Source of the DNA: Pseudonocardia petroleophila
Lineage (GTDB): Bacteria; Actinomycetota; Actinomycetes; Mycobacteriales; Pseudonocardiaceae
Direction: 5' to 3'
DNA: 64,000 nucleotides
Assembly: GCF_014235185.1 (NCBI RefSeq)
Contig: NZ_CP060131.1
Coordinates: 689,501 to 753,500, forward strand
Part shown: positions 1-7,719 of the stretch, piece after piece
Layout of the letters: each line of letters starts with the position of its first letter
How positions within the stretch are numbered: the stretch's first letter is position 1
Made by a program: the position numbers and the translations under genes
Notes under the pieces: generated by a model
What the model was told of the DNA's origin: nothing
The model's input: the letters and a program-made list of their open reading frames with translations, nothing else
Database searches by the model: none

Positions 1-732
1 GGCGAGGTCGCGCAGCAGCGCCCGGTCCTCCGGGCTGTGGTCGGGGTGGTCGACCTCGACGCCGCCCAGACCCGCCGCCGCCAGCTCGACCAGCACCGAC
101 GGCTCGATCACCCGGCCCCGCTTGCGCGCCAGCGGGTGCGCGAACACCGCCACACCCCCGGCCTCCCGCACCATCTCGACCGCCGTGCGGACGGGCGTGT
201 CGCGCTTGGGCACGTAGAACGGGCTGCCCGTGTAGAGCAGCTCCGCGAACGCCTCGTTCACGCTCCCGACGACACCCGCGGCGACCAGTGCCCTGGCCAG
301 GTGCGGGCGGCCCGCGCTGGCCCCGTCGGGCAGGTAGGCGAAGACGGTCTCGACGTCGACCGGGTAGCCGGCGTCGGCCATCTTCCCGATCATCCCGACG
401 AGCCGGTGGTGGCGCGCCTCGCGCAGCCGCTCCTGCTCGTCCACGATCGCCCGGTGCGTGGGGTCGAACAGGTAGCCGAGCAGGTGGACCGACACCTCGT
501 CGTCGTCGCGGCCCGTCTCGCTGACGCAGGAGAACTCCGCGCCCCGCACCAGGCGCATCCCGGCCGGGAGCGCCGCGACGGCCTCGTCCCAGCCGCCCGT
601 CGTGTCGTGGTCGGTGATCGCGAGGACGTCGACGCCCGCGGCGGCGGCCGTGGCCACCAGCTCCGCGGGTGCGTCGGTGCCGTCGGAGGCGGTGGTGTGG
701 GCGTGCAGGTCGATGCGCGGAGAGCGGGGCAC
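1..732 (-). CDS. PHP-domain metal-dependent phosphoesterase (3' end outside window)
   Basis: The minus strand is open from GTG 732 to the window edge and begins MPRSPRIDLHAHTTASDG, the first metal-binding motif of PHP phosphoesterases (DLHxH). Further family motifs follow: AITDHDTTGGW near residue 45, a RGAEFS segment, GRPHLARAL and FAHPLARKRG. The family (TrpH/YciV-like) hydrolyses phosphoester bonds, in characterised members of 3',5'-bisphosphonucleotides or short RNA 5' ends; the substrate here cannot be told. The visible part is about 244 residues and the C-terminal metal ligands lie beyond base 1. It is followed upstream (to the right) by a separate co-directional operon 14 nt away. Confidence 0.85.
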   Translation of the reverse strand, partial: MPRSPRIDLHAHTTASDGTDAPAELVATAAAAGVDVLAITDHDTTGGWDEAVAALPAGMRLVRGAEFSCVSETGRDDDEVSVHLLGYLFDPTHRAIVDEQERLREARHHRLVGMIGKMADAGYPVDVETVFAYLPDGASAGRPHLARALVAAGVVGSVNEAFAELLYTGSPFYVPKRDTPVRTAVEMVREAGGVAVFAHPLARKRGRVIEPSVLVELAAAGLGGVEVDHPDHSPEDRALLRDLA

Positions 733-746
733 GTCCCCAGTGAACC

Positions 747-1316
747 TCAGCGGCGCCAGCGCGGCCGCGCCAGCATCCCCGTGGCGCGGGTCTTGCCCTT
801 CTCCCCGAACACCAGCTCGGAGAGCGCCTCGTAGATCTCCTCGGGGCGCGGCATGTAGTCGATCCGGTTGAGCGCCTGGATCTGCCCCGCCGACTCGACG
901 ATCATCGTGCCGTAGCCGAACATGCGGCCGCCCAGCGTGCGCTGGAACGTGAGGTCGGTGACCTTGCTCAGCGGCATCATCTTGACGTTGTGGACGATGA
1001 TCCCCTCGGCGAGCATCACGCGCTTGTCGGTGATCACGATGCGCTCGATCCACCACAGGATCGTCAGCACGGTGAACCGCAGCACGGCGACGAGGCCGAG
1101 GTAGAACGTGACGTTGTCGGCGACGACCGCCCCGAACGACGGCTCGCCGGAGGCGGGGGTGTTCGGCTCGATCCACAGCTGGACGATCACCAGCAGGAGC
1201 AGGAACAGCGCCGTCTCGGCGAGGTGCCTCATCATCACGGCCCAGTGCTGGCGCACACGGATGACCCGCCGCTCCGTCGGGAGCAGGTACTCGTCGATCT
1301 CGCGGGGGGCGAGCAC
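747..1316 (-). CDS. PH domain-containing membrane protein (bPH2/YdbS-like)
   Basis: 189 residues. Two hydrophobic segments at about residues 34-48 and 68-85 are followed by a bacterial PH-like (DUF304/bPH2) domain with the typical core 'ITDKRVMLAEGIIVHNVKMM' and 'KVTDLTFQRTLGGRMFGYGT'. The family is membrane anchored with a cytosolic PH fold; its biochemical role is not established. The GTG start lies 3 nt after the stop of the small membrane-protein gene upstream, so the two are almost surely co-transcribed and translationally coupled. An in-frame later start is unlikely because it would cut the leading helix. Confidence 0.8.
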   Translation of the reverse strand: MLAPREIDEYLLPTERRVIRVRQHWAVMMRHLAETALFLLLLVIVQLWIEPNTPASGEPSFGAVVADNVTFYLGLVAVLRFTVLTILWWIERIVITDKRVMLAEGIIVHNVKMMPLSKVTDLTFQRTLGGRMFGYGTMIVESAGQIQALNRIDYMPRPEEIYEALSELVFGEKGKTRATGMLARPRWRR

Positions 1317-1319
1317 GGC

Positions 1320-1478
1320 CTACACGAGCTCGGTGAAGAACGTGACGAGCGAGTTCGCGGCGTTGGTGAGGATGTTGCCGATGTTCTGCACCGACTGGGC
1401 CGCACTGCCCGGCTGAGTGACCACGAAGAAGATCAGCAACGCGAGCGCGAGCAGTCCGACGATCTTCCTGACGTTCAC
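1320..1478 (-). CDS. 52-aa single-pass membrane protein
   Basis: Reverse-strand GTG at 1478 opens a 52-residue frame: a short basic start (VNVRK), one hydrophobic helix of about 16 residues (IVGLLALALLIFFVVT), then a polar tail ending FFTELV. An alternative in-frame GTG lies three codons earlier (1487). It stops 3 nt before the PH-domain gene, so the pair forms a two-gene unit. I recognise no named family. Its coding status rests on composition, the membrane helix and tight coupling. Confidence 0.6.
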   Translation of the reverse strand: MNVRKIVGLLALALLIFFVVTQPGSAAQSVQNIGNILTNAANSLVTFFTELV

Positions 1479-1569
1479 CCGTACCACCGTTCCGAGCCGA
1501 AGTGGGGACTGTCCCTGTCCTGATTTCTACAGCACCCGCGCAAGTCAGGGTATCCGGCACGCGGGCCAG

Positions 1570-1575
1570 TACGGT
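1570..1575 (+). promoter_or_regulatory. -10 box (TACGGT) for leaderless Nudix mRNA
   Basis: TACGGT ends 8 nt before the GTG at 1584 and there is no Shine-Dalgarno between them. This matches the spacing seen at many other starts in this window (TAnnnT, 6 to 9 nt, start codon). Confidence 0.5.
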
Positions 1576-1583
1576 GCTCGTTC

Positions 1584-1979
1584 GTGACCGAACGTAACGA
1601 TCTGATTGCCTGTGTGGGGGGTCTGGCCTACGACGACGCGGGGCGGCTGCTGCTGATCCGCCGCGGAAACGAGCCGGGTCGCGGGCTGTGGTCGGTGCCC
1701 GGCGGGCGCGTCGAGGCCGGTGAGGACGACGCGGCCGCCCTGGTGCGCGAGATGCGCGAGGAGACCGGCCTCGACGTGGCCCCCGGTCGCCTGATCGGCC
1801 GAGTGACCCGCGGGCCGTACCGGATCTCCGACTACGCCTGCACGGTGCTCGGCGGCGCCGTGGCGGCCGGCGACGACGCGCTCGACGCCCGGTGGTGCTC
1901 CGCCGCCGACCTCGCCGCGCTCCCCCTCGTCGACGAGCTCGTGGAGACGCTCGCGACGTGGGGGGCGCTGCCCCGCTGA
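1584..1979 (+). CDS. Nudix hydrolase
   Basis: 131 residues carrying a complete Nudix box at about residues 40-62: GGRVEAGE, then seven residues, then REMREETGLDV. The family cleaves nucleoside-diphosphate-linked substrates with Mg2+. The short length and lack of extra domains fit a MutT/ADP-ribose-pyrophosphatase-like enzyme, but specificity cannot be assigned. The GTG start appears leaderless (TACGGT 8 nt upstream). It is monocistronic and convergent with the MaoC gene, whose stop lies 4 nt away. Confidence 0.85.
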   Translation: MTERNDLIACVGGLAYDDAGRLLLIRRGNEPGRGLWSVPGGRVEAGEDDAAALVREMREETGLDVAPGRLIGRVTRGPYRISDYACTVLGGAVAAGDDALDARWCSAADLAALPLVDELVETLATWGALPR

Positions 1980-1983
1980 ACGA

Positions 1984-2493
1984 TCAGACCTGCGGGGTGG
2001 GTCGACCGGCCTGCTCGCCGCCGCGGGCGTCGCCGTAGGACCGCTTCGGGATCATCACCTTGCGCCGGAACGTGCACACGACGGTGCCGTCCTGCTTGTA
2101 CCCGCGCGTCTCGACGTAGACGACGCCGCGGTCGTCCTTCGACTTCGACGGCGTCTTCTCCAGCACCTCGGTCTCTCCGTAGATGGTGTCGCCGTGGAAC
2201 GTCGGCTTCGTGTGCTTGAGCGACTCCACCTCCAGGTTGGCGATCGCCTTGCCCGACACGTCCGGCACCGACATCCCCAGCAGCAGCGAGTAGATGTAGT
2301 TGCCCACCACCACGTTCTTGCCGAACTCGGTGGTCTCCTCCGCGAAGTGCGCGTCCAGGTGCAGCGGGTGGTGGTTCATCGTGATCAGACAGAAGAGGTG
2401 GTCGTCGTACTCGGTGACCGTCTTCCCGGGCCAGTGCTTGTAGACCGCACCGACCTCGAACTCCTCGTAGTACCGCCCGAACTGCAACGTCAA
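1984..2493 (-). CDS. MaoC-family enoyl-CoA hydratase/dehydratase
   Basis: 169 residues with a single hot-dog fold and the MaoC hydratase signature D-x4-H: 'TMNHHPLHLDAHFAEET' near residue 40, then 'VVVGNYIYSLLLG'. The family hydrates or dehydrates (R)-3-hydroxyacyl-CoA or branched dicarboxylyl-CoA thioesters. The nearest relatives I recall are Rv2499c-like proteins, encoded next to a CitE-like lyase and FadE19. Both partners occur in this window (8133-9092 and 6391-7584) on the same strand but separated by other genes. A role in leucine/isoleucine or ethylmalonyl-type acyl-CoA breakdown is therefore inferred, not shown. Confidence 0.85.
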   Translation of the reverse strand: MTLQFGRYYEEFEVGAVYKHWPGKTVTEYDDHLFCLITMNHHPLHLDAHFAEETTEFGKNVVVGNYIYSLLLGMSVPDVSGKAIANLEVESLKHTKPTFHGDTIYGETEVLEKTPSKSKDDRGVVYVETRGYKQDGTVVCTFRRKVMIPKRSYGDARGGEQAGRPTPQV

Positions 2494-2604
2494 CGCCTCC
2501 TCAGCCGATGGACTGCCCGAAGGAGTAATCTAGTCAACGGCCCGCCGCCGGGCGGAGTCGTGATCGACACAGGACCTGTGACATTGGTTTGGGAGGTGAG
2601 CGCG

Positions 2605-2661
2605 GTGCCGACGGCACCCGGTTGTAGTAGTCGCCGCGCCTCCGACCGAGCCCGCCGCTAG
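2605..2661 (+). promoter_or_regulatory. candidate upstream ORF (18 aa) in the corA leader
   Basis: A GTG at 2605 is preceded at 7 nt by a strong Shine-Dalgarno (GGGAGGT, 2591-2597) and opens an 18-codon frame, VPTAPGCSSRRASDRARR, ending with TAG at 2659-2661. It lies 60 nt before the corA start. CCTCC at 2668-2672, just after its stop, is complementary to the corA ribosome binding site GGAGG at 2711-2715. This would fit translation-coupled control of corA but is inferred from sequence only. Confidence 0.35.
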
Positions 2662-2721
2662 CGGGTTCCTCCGGGTCCGGGGCGCGTGTTCCGTGCGTTC
2701 CGAGCTTCCTGGAGGTACCCC

Positions 2722-3819
2722 GTGCCGCCGTTGTCCTCGATCCGCCCCGCCATCCGGGCGGCGTCGCGCATCACCACCCGTGTCTCCGAGCCGCTGCTGC
2801 CCAAGCTGCGGGTCCCCGTCTCCGCCTACGTCGTCGACTGCGCCGTGTACGTCGACGGCGAGCGCCTGCCCGGCCGCTGGACCCACGACGGCGCCCTCGC
2901 CGAGGTGCGCCGCCGCGAGGAGGGGTTCGTCTGGATCGGGCTGCACGAGCCCGACGAGGAGCAGATCACCAGCATCGCCGACGTGTTCGGGCTGCACGAG
3001 CTCGCCGTCGAGGACGCCGTGCACGCCCACCAGCGCCCCAAGCTGGAGCGCTACGAGGACATGCTGTTCATGGTCCTCAAGACCGTCTGCTACATCGGCA
3101 ACGGGCAGCCCACCGCCGAGCACGAGATCGTCGAGACCGGCGAGGTCATGGTGTTCGTCGGTCCCGACTTCGCGATCACCGTCCGGCACGGCAAGCACTC
3201 CTCCCTGCGCGACGTCCGGTCCCGGCTCGAGGCCGACCCCGAGCAGCTGGCCCTGGGCCCGGCGGCCGTGCTGCACGCCATCGCCGACCGCGTCGTCGAC
3301 ACCTACCTCGAGGTCACCGAGGCCATCGAGGACGACATCGACGAGCTGGAGGCGCAGGTCTTCACCCCGCGCTCGACGATGGACGCCGAGCAGATCTACG
3401 TCATGAAGCGCGAGGTGCTGGAGCTGCGGCGCGCGGTCGTCCCGCTGTCGACGCCGCTGCGCAAGCTCACCGAGGGCTACAGCGCGCTGATCCCGCACGA
3501 CGTGCGCTCCTACTTCCGCGACGTCGACGACCACCTCGTCACCGTCGTGGAGCGCGTCGCGGGCTTCAACGAGCTCCTGACCACGCTCGTCGACGCCTCG
3601 CTGGCGAAGATCACGATGCAGCAGAACAACGACATGCGGAAGATCACCGCGTACGCCGCCCTGATCACGGTGCCCACGATGATCGCGGGGATCTACGGCA
3701 TGAACTTCGAGTACATGCCGGAGCTGTCGCAGCCGCTCGGCTATCCGGCCGTGCTGCTGTCGATCGTCCTGATCTGCGGTTTCCTGTTCCGCCAGTTCCG
3801 GCGCAACCACTGGTTGTGA
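2722..3819 (+). CDS. corA: CorA family magnesium/cobalt channel
   Basis: 365 residues from GTG 2722. This start is chosen because GGAGG (2711-2715) sits 6 nt upstream; the frame stays open to 2686. A long acidic cytosolic N-terminal domain is followed by a coiled stalk and two C-terminal membrane helices. The helix-1 signature YGMNFEYMPE is present near residue 328 and the protein ends with the basic tail QFRRNHWL. CorA pentamers carry Mg2+ (also Co2+ or Ni2+) into the cell. M. tuberculosis has corA (Rv1239c) in the same extended neighbourhood as mrp and the MgtE-N protein, as here. The leader may carry a small regulatory ORF. Confidence 0.93.
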   Translation: MPPLSSIRPAIRAASRITTRVSEPLLPKLRVPVSAYVVDCAVYVDGERLPGRWTHDGALAEVRRREEGFVWIGLHEPDEEQITSIADVFGLHELAVEDAVHAHQRPKLERYEDMLFMVLKTVCYIGNGQPTAEHEIVETGEVMVFVGPDFAITVRHGKHSSLRDVRSRLEADPEQLALGPAAVLHAIADRVVDTYLEVTEAIEDDIDELEAQVFTPRSTMDAEQIYVMKREVLELRRAVVPLSTPLRKLTEGYSALIPHDVRSYFRDVDDHLVTVVERVAGFNELLTTLVDASLAKITMQQNNDMRKITAYAALITVPTMIAGIYGMNFEYMPELSQPLGYPAVLLSIVLICGFLFRQFRRNHWL

Positions 3820-3857
3820 CGCTCGTGGGTCGACGCGCCGCGTCCCGACCACGGCCC

Positions 3858-3863
3858 TAGCCT
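3858..3863 (+). promoter_or_regulatory. -10 box (TAGCCT) for leaderless Rieske gene
   Basis: TAGCCT lies 7 nt before GTG 3871, with no Shine-Dalgarno between. It is the same arrangement as at 1570, 10706 and 30977. Confidence 0.5.
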
Positions 3864-3870
3864 GGGGCGC

Positions 3871-4866
3871 GTGAACGAGCACCGTTCCGATCGCCCCGTC
3901 AACCCGCTGCGCCTGCTCCGCCGCCCGGCGTGGGCCGACCAGTCCCCGACCTGGGCCGACGCCAAGCCGGGGATCATCCGGGCCGCGCTGGCCCGGGCGC
4001 GGGCCCGGCCGTCGGGGGGCTGGTTCGTGGTGGCCGGGAGCCGGGAGGTCCGGGCCGGGACGACGTTCGGCCGGGTCGTGGCCGGGCGCGAGGTGATCCT
4101 GTGGCGCTCCGCCGACGGGACCCTGCACGCGGGCCCCGGCGCCTGCCCGCACCTGGGCGCGGCGCTGTGCGACACCCCCGTGCACGACGGGCGGGTCGTC
4201 TGCCGCTGGCACGGGCTCGCGCTGGGCCCCGAGGGGCGCCCGGGCTGGCGCACCTTCCCCGCCCACGACGACGGGGTGCTCGCCTGGGTCCGGCTGGAGG
4301 CGGCGGGCGAGGCCGTCACCGAGGCCCCCGTGCTCGGCCCGCGGCCCGACCCGGCCCGCAGCCTGCCGGCGGTCGCCACGGTGATCGGGCGCTGCGAGCC
4401 GGAGGACGTGCTGGCCAACCGCCTCGACCCGTGGCACGGCGCGTGGTTCCACCCGTACTCGTTCGCGAACCTGCGGGTGCTCTCGGCGCCCCCGGTCGAC
4501 TGCCCGCCCGCCGAGGACCGCTTCCTCGTCGAGGTCACCTTCACCCTCGGGCGCCGCCTCGGCGTGCCGGTGAAGGCCGAGTTCACCTGCCCGGACCCCC
4601 GCACGATCACCATGGAGATCGTCGACGGCGAGGGCAGCGGGTCGGTCGTCGAGACCCACGCGACGCCGCTGCGCCCCGGCCCCGACGGCCGCCCCCGCAC
4701 CGCGGTGATCGAGGCCGTCGTGGCCCACTCCGACCGGCCCGGGTTCGAGCACTCGCGCCGGGTGGCGGCCGTGGTCCGCCCGCTGGTCGCGGCCGCCGCG
4801 AGGCGGCTGTGGCGCGACGACCTCGACTACGCCGAGCGCCGCTACGACCTGCGTTCCCGCCGCTGA
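3871..4866 (+). CDS. Rieske [2Fe-2S] protein with DUF5914-like C-terminal domain
   Basis: 331 residues. The Rieske cluster ligands are plain: C92-P-H94 and C111-R-W-H114. Residues 50-130 form the Rieske domain; the rest (DPWHGAWFHPYSFANLRVLS and following) is an SRPBCC-like catalytic region as in actinobacterial DUF5914 proteins, which I recall near carotenoid genes. No mononuclear-iron triad can be assigned with confidence. It converges on a UbiE/CrtT-like methyltransferase (4876-5667) with only 9 nt between stops, a pairing that would fit lipid or carotenoid tailoring; no other carotenoid gene is in the window. The GTG start looks leaderless. Confidence 0.75.
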   Translation: MNEHRSDRPVNPLRLLRRPAWADQSPTWADAKPGIIRAALARARARPSGGWFVVAGSREVRAGTTFGRVVAGREVILWRSADGTLHAGPGACPHLGAALCDTPVHDGRVVCRWHGLALGPEGRPGWRTFPAHDDGVLAWVRLEAAGEAVTEAPVLGPRPDPARSLPAVATVIGRCEPEDVLANRLDPWHGAWFHPYSFANLRVLSAPPVDCPPAEDRFLVEVTFTLGRRLGVPVKAEFTCPDPRTITMEIVDGEGSGSVVETHATPLRPGPDGRPRTAVIEAVVAHSDRPGFEHSRRVAAVVRPLVAAAARRLWRDDLDYAERRYDLRSRR

Positions 4867-4875
4867 CCGGCCCGC

Positions 4876-5667
4876 CTACTTCGTGAGGTCGAGCCCCTCG
4901 GGCGGGGTGGGGGCGTCCGGGTCGGTGCCGGCCGGGACGCCCGGGCTGCGGCCGAGGAAGGTGTGCACGATGTGCTGCTGCCAGCCGGGCATCGTCTGCA
5001 CGCGGACGTCCTCGAACCCCACCGCCGTCATGCGGCCGGTGAAGGCCTCGACGCCGTCGAAGTCGAGGACGCTGCGCCACAGGTAGCGGTAGAGGTCGGC
5101 CGAGCCGGTGCGCATCCGGCCCATCGGGATGATCACGCCCCAGCAGACCGCCGTCCAGACGGCGCGGCTGCGGGCGGAGTCGCGCACCGAGTACTCGTGC
5201 ACGGCCAGCGGCGCGCCGGGCCGCAGCAGCTCGCGGTAGCGGCGCAGCGCGGCGTTGCGGTCGGTGAGGTTGCGCAGCAGGTAGGCGGCGAGGATGCCGT
5301 CGTAGGGCCCGGCGAACTTCACCGGGTCGAGCTCCTCGGCGTTGGCGTGCACGAACCGCACGTTCGACGGCCAGGTCTTGCGGGTGGCCTGCGCCAGCAT
5401 CTCCGCCGAGGCGTCGACGGCGGTGATCTGGGCCTGCGGGGCCGCGTCGAGCAGGGCGGCGGTGGACGCGCCCGTGCCGCAGCCGAGGTCGAGCAGCCGC
5501 AGGCCGTTGCCCCCGCCGGCCAGGCCCATCCGCTTGGCGGAGAGCCGCAGGTGCTCGTGGTAGCCGGGGTTCGAGCCGACCAGCTTGTCGTAGGTGCGCG
5601 CGTGCACGTCGAACGACCGCGAGACGTTGCCGGCGTCGATGCGTCCGGGCTGCTGCTTGGGGCTCAC
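4876..5667 (-). CDS. UbiE/CrtT-like class I SAM methyltransferase
   Basis: 263 residues from GTG 5667. That start has GGAGG about 9 nt upstream, and the frame extends further to 5724 without support. Rossmann motif I is LLDLGCGTGAS, followed by ITAVDASAEML (motif II) and the LRPGAPLAVHEYS region of UbiE-type enzymes. The 'SRSFDVHARTYDKLVGSNPGYHEHLR' region is typical of actinobacterial quinone or carotenoid methyltransferases. Substrate unknown; the facing Rieske gene suggests an isoprenoid or lipid target. It is separated from the stress-protein gene upstream by a 10-bp hairpin. Confidence 0.8.
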   Translation of the reverse strand: MSPKQQPGRIDAGNVSRSFDVHARTYDKLVGSNPGYHEHLRLSAKRMGLAGGGNGLRLLDLGCGTGASTAALLDAAPQAQITAVDASAEMLAQATRKTWPSNVRFVHANAEELDPVKFAGPYDGILAAYLLRNLTDRNAALRRYRELLRPGAPLAVHEYSVRDSARSRAVWTAVCWGVIIPMGRMRTGSADLYRYLWRSVLDFDGVEAFTGRMTAVGFEDVRVQTMPGWQQHIVHTFLGRSPGVPAGTDPDAPTPPEGLDLTK

Positions 5668-5741
5668 GGGACCGATCCTCCCGCACCGGTGGCGACCGGG
5701 CGCACCGGTGCGTCGCTCGTGCACCGACCGGGTGGCGCGGA

Positions 5742-5766
5742 CCGCCCCCGGGGCGACCGGGGGCGG
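5742..5766 (-). terminator. GC-rich hairpin after the stress-protein gene
   Basis: A perfect 10-bp stem (CCGCCCCCGG with CCGGGGGCGG) and 5-nt loop begin 7 nt past the stop at 5774 on the minus strand. No U tract follows, as is usual for actinobacterial terminators. Confidence 0.55.
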
Positions 5767-5773
5767 ATCCGGC

Positions 5774-6298
5774 TCAGCTCTGCTGGGCCGGGCCCATCGC
5801 CAGCTTGGCGAGGAGCTCGCGGGCCTTCTCGGCGTTGCGGGGCTGGCAGAGCACGTCGTAGCGGCCGGCGACCATCTGGCTCGCCGAGGTGAAGTCGCGC
5901 CGGCCGCGGGTGGCGCCGTAGCCGACGGCCGCGAAGACCAGCCCGAACACGATGCCGCTCGCCAGGCCGACCAGGATCGGGCCGAAGGTGCCGCCGTCGG
6001 TGCCGCTGAACAGGCTCAGCAGCAGCCCGACGAACAGACCGAACCAGGCCCCCGACGCCGCGCCGGACATCAGCACCCGGCCCCACGTCAGCCGGCCGAT
6101 CACGCGCTCCACCAGCATCAGGTCGACGCCGACGATCGTCACGTCGCGGACCGGGAAGTCGGAGTCGGCCAGGTGGTCGACGGCTCGCTGCGCCTCCTCG
6201 TAGGTGGCGTACGAGCCGACCGGCCAGCCGGTGGGCGGGGTCGGCAGGTTGGGCAGGCCGGGCGCGGTGCGCGCGGGCCCGCCGAACGGTGTGCTCAT
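5774..6298 (-). CDS. YflT/GSP17M-type general stress membrane protein
   Basis: 174 residues. Residues about 25-65 hold the heat-induced stress protein YflT-type motif 'GSYATYEEAQRAVDHLADSDFPVRDVTIVGVDL'. Two hydrophobic helices follow, at about 82-100 (WFGLFVGLLLSLF) and 105-126 (PILVGLASGIVFGLVFAA), then a conserved tail ending in RYDVLCQPRNAEKARELLAKL. The family is widespread in Actinobacteria; database names such as 'magnesium transporter' are unsupported. Monocistronic, with its own terminator hairpin. The biochemical role is unknown. Confidence 0.75.
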   Translation of the reverse strand: MSTPFGGPARTAPGLPNLPTPPTGWPVGSYATYEEAQRAVDHLADSDFPVRDVTIVGVDLMLVERVIGRLTWGRVLMSGAASGAWFGLFVGLLLSLFSGTDGGTFGPILVGLASGIVFGLVFAAVGYGATRGRRDFTSASQMVAGRYDVLCQPRNAEKARELLAKLAMGPAQQS

Positions 6299-6390
6299 TT
6301 CGGGCCTCCGTGGGTGGTGTGTCTGCTTCTACAACGCCTCGGCCTGCACCGTAGTGCCGCAGACGGCACGGATCACACCCGGATCGAGAC

Positions 6391-7584
6391 CTACCGGAGC
6401 TTGTACTCCTTCAGCAGACCGCGGCTGATGATCGTCTTCTGGATCTCCGACGTGCCCTCGCCGATGAGCAGGAACGGGGCCTCGCGCATGAGGCGCTCGA
6501 TCTCGTACTCCTTGGAGTAGCCGTAGCCGCCGTGGATGCGGAACGACTCCTGCGTGACCTCGGCGCAGTACTCGCTGGCGATCAGCTTCGCCATGCCCGA
6601 CTCGACGTCGAACCGCTCGCCGGAGTCCTTCAGGCGCGCGGCGTTGACCATCATCAGGTGCGCGGCCTCGACCTTGGTGGCCATCTCGGCGAGCTTGAAC
6701 GCGATCGCCTGGTGCTGGGCGATCGGCTTGCCGAACGTGGAGCGCTGCTGCGCGTACTCGACGGCCAGCTCGAACGCGCGGATCGAGATGCCGCAGGCGC
6801 GGGCGGCGACGTTGACCCGGCCCACCTCGACGCCGTCCATCATCTGGGCGAAGCCGCCGCCGCGCTTGCCGCCGAGGATCCGGTCGGCGGGCACCCGGTG
6901 GCCCTTGAACACCATCTCTGTGGTGTCGACGCCCTTGTAGCCCATCTTGTCGATCTTGCCGGGGATGATCAGGCCCGGGGCGACCTCGCCGTAGCCGACG
7001 GGCTTCTCCACCAGGAAGCAGGTGAGGTTCTGGTACGGCTTGGGCTGGCCCTCGTCGGTCTTGACCAGCACCGCGGTGAGCGTGGACGTGCCGCCGTTGG
7101 TCAGCCACATCTTGGCGCCGTCGATGACGAAGTCGTCGCCGTCCTGCACGGCCTTGGTCTTGATCGCCGCGACGTCGGAGCCGAGGTCGGGCTCGGACAT
7201 CGAGAAGGAGCCGCGGGTCTCCCCCAGCGCCATCTGCGGCAGGTACTTCTGCTTCTGCTCGTCGGTGCCGTGGTGGGAGATCATGTGCGCCACGATGAAG
7301 TGCGTGTTGATCACGCCGGAGACGCTCATCCAGCCGCGCGCGATCTGCTCCACGACCAGCGCGTAGGTCAGCAGCGACTCGCCGAGCCCGCCGAACTCCT
7401 CGGGGATGGTGAGCCCGAACAGGCCCATCTCCTTCATCCCGTCGACGATGTCCTGCGGGTAGGCGTCGGCGTGCTCCAGTGCCGTGGCGTGCGGGATGAT
7501 CTCCTTGTCCACGAACGTCTTGACCGTGGACAGGATCTCCTGCTGGATCTCGGTGAGACCTGCGGTCTGGGCGAGCCTGGCCAT
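6391..7584 (-). CDS. acyl-CoA dehydrogenase (FadE19-like)
   Basis: 397 residues, full length for the family. The FAD/substrate motif 'GSFSMSEPDLGSDVAAIKT', the motif 'TNGGTSTLTAVLVKT', and the C-terminal 'RIHGGYGYSKEYEIERLMREA' are present. E376 in GEGTSEIQKTI is the likely catalytic base, in the position used by short/branched-chain enzymes. The reaction is alpha,beta-oxidation of an acyl-CoA with electrons passed to ETF. It resembles FadE19-type isovaleryl/2-methylbutyryl-CoA dehydrogenases; a methylsuccinyl-CoA role is the alternative given the CitE-like lyase upstream at 8133. ATG 7584 follows an SD-like GGAGGAAT. Confidence 0.9.
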   Translation of the reverse strand: MARLAQTAGLTEIQQEILSTVKTFVDKEIIPHATALEHADAYPQDIVDGMKEMGLFGLTIPEEFGGLGESLLTYALVVEQIARGWMSVSGVINTHFIVAHMISHHGTDEQKQKYLPQMALGETRGSFSMSEPDLGSDVAAIKTKAVQDGDDFVIDGAKMWLTNGGTSTLTAVLVKTDEGQPKPYQNLTCFLVEKPVGYGEVAPGLIIPGKIDKMGYKGVDTTEMVFKGHRVPADRILGGKRGGGFAQMMDGVEVGRVNVAARACGISIRAFELAVEYAQQRSTFGKPIAQHQAIAFKLAEMATKVEAAHLMMVNAARLKDSGERFDVESGMAKLIASEYCAEVTQESFRIHGGYGYSKEYEIERLMREAPFLLIGEGTSEIQKTIISRGLLKEYKLR

Positions 7585-7707
7585 GGGTCATTCCTCCGGA
7601 CGGACGATCGGCCGCCGGGGTGCGTCCCGGCGCTGGGTACTGGTTGGTAAGTATCCCGTCCGGCGCGGCCACCGCGCGCGACGGACCCTGTGAAGCTCCC
7701 CACCTCC

Positions 7708-7713
7708 TACGGT
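7708..7713 (+). promoter_or_regulatory. -10 box (TACGGT) for leaderless methyltransferase
   Basis: TACGGT ends 6 nt before ATG 7720 and no Shine-Dalgarno is present. This is why ATG 7720 is preferred over the in-frame GTG at 7690. Confidence 0.5.
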
Positions 7714-7719
7714 GGCCCG

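Noticed and set aside
2530-4752. A 740-codon open frame on the minus strand opposite corA and the Rieske gene
   Set aside because: It is a composition artefact antisense to two genes with clear motifs and has no domain-like sequence.
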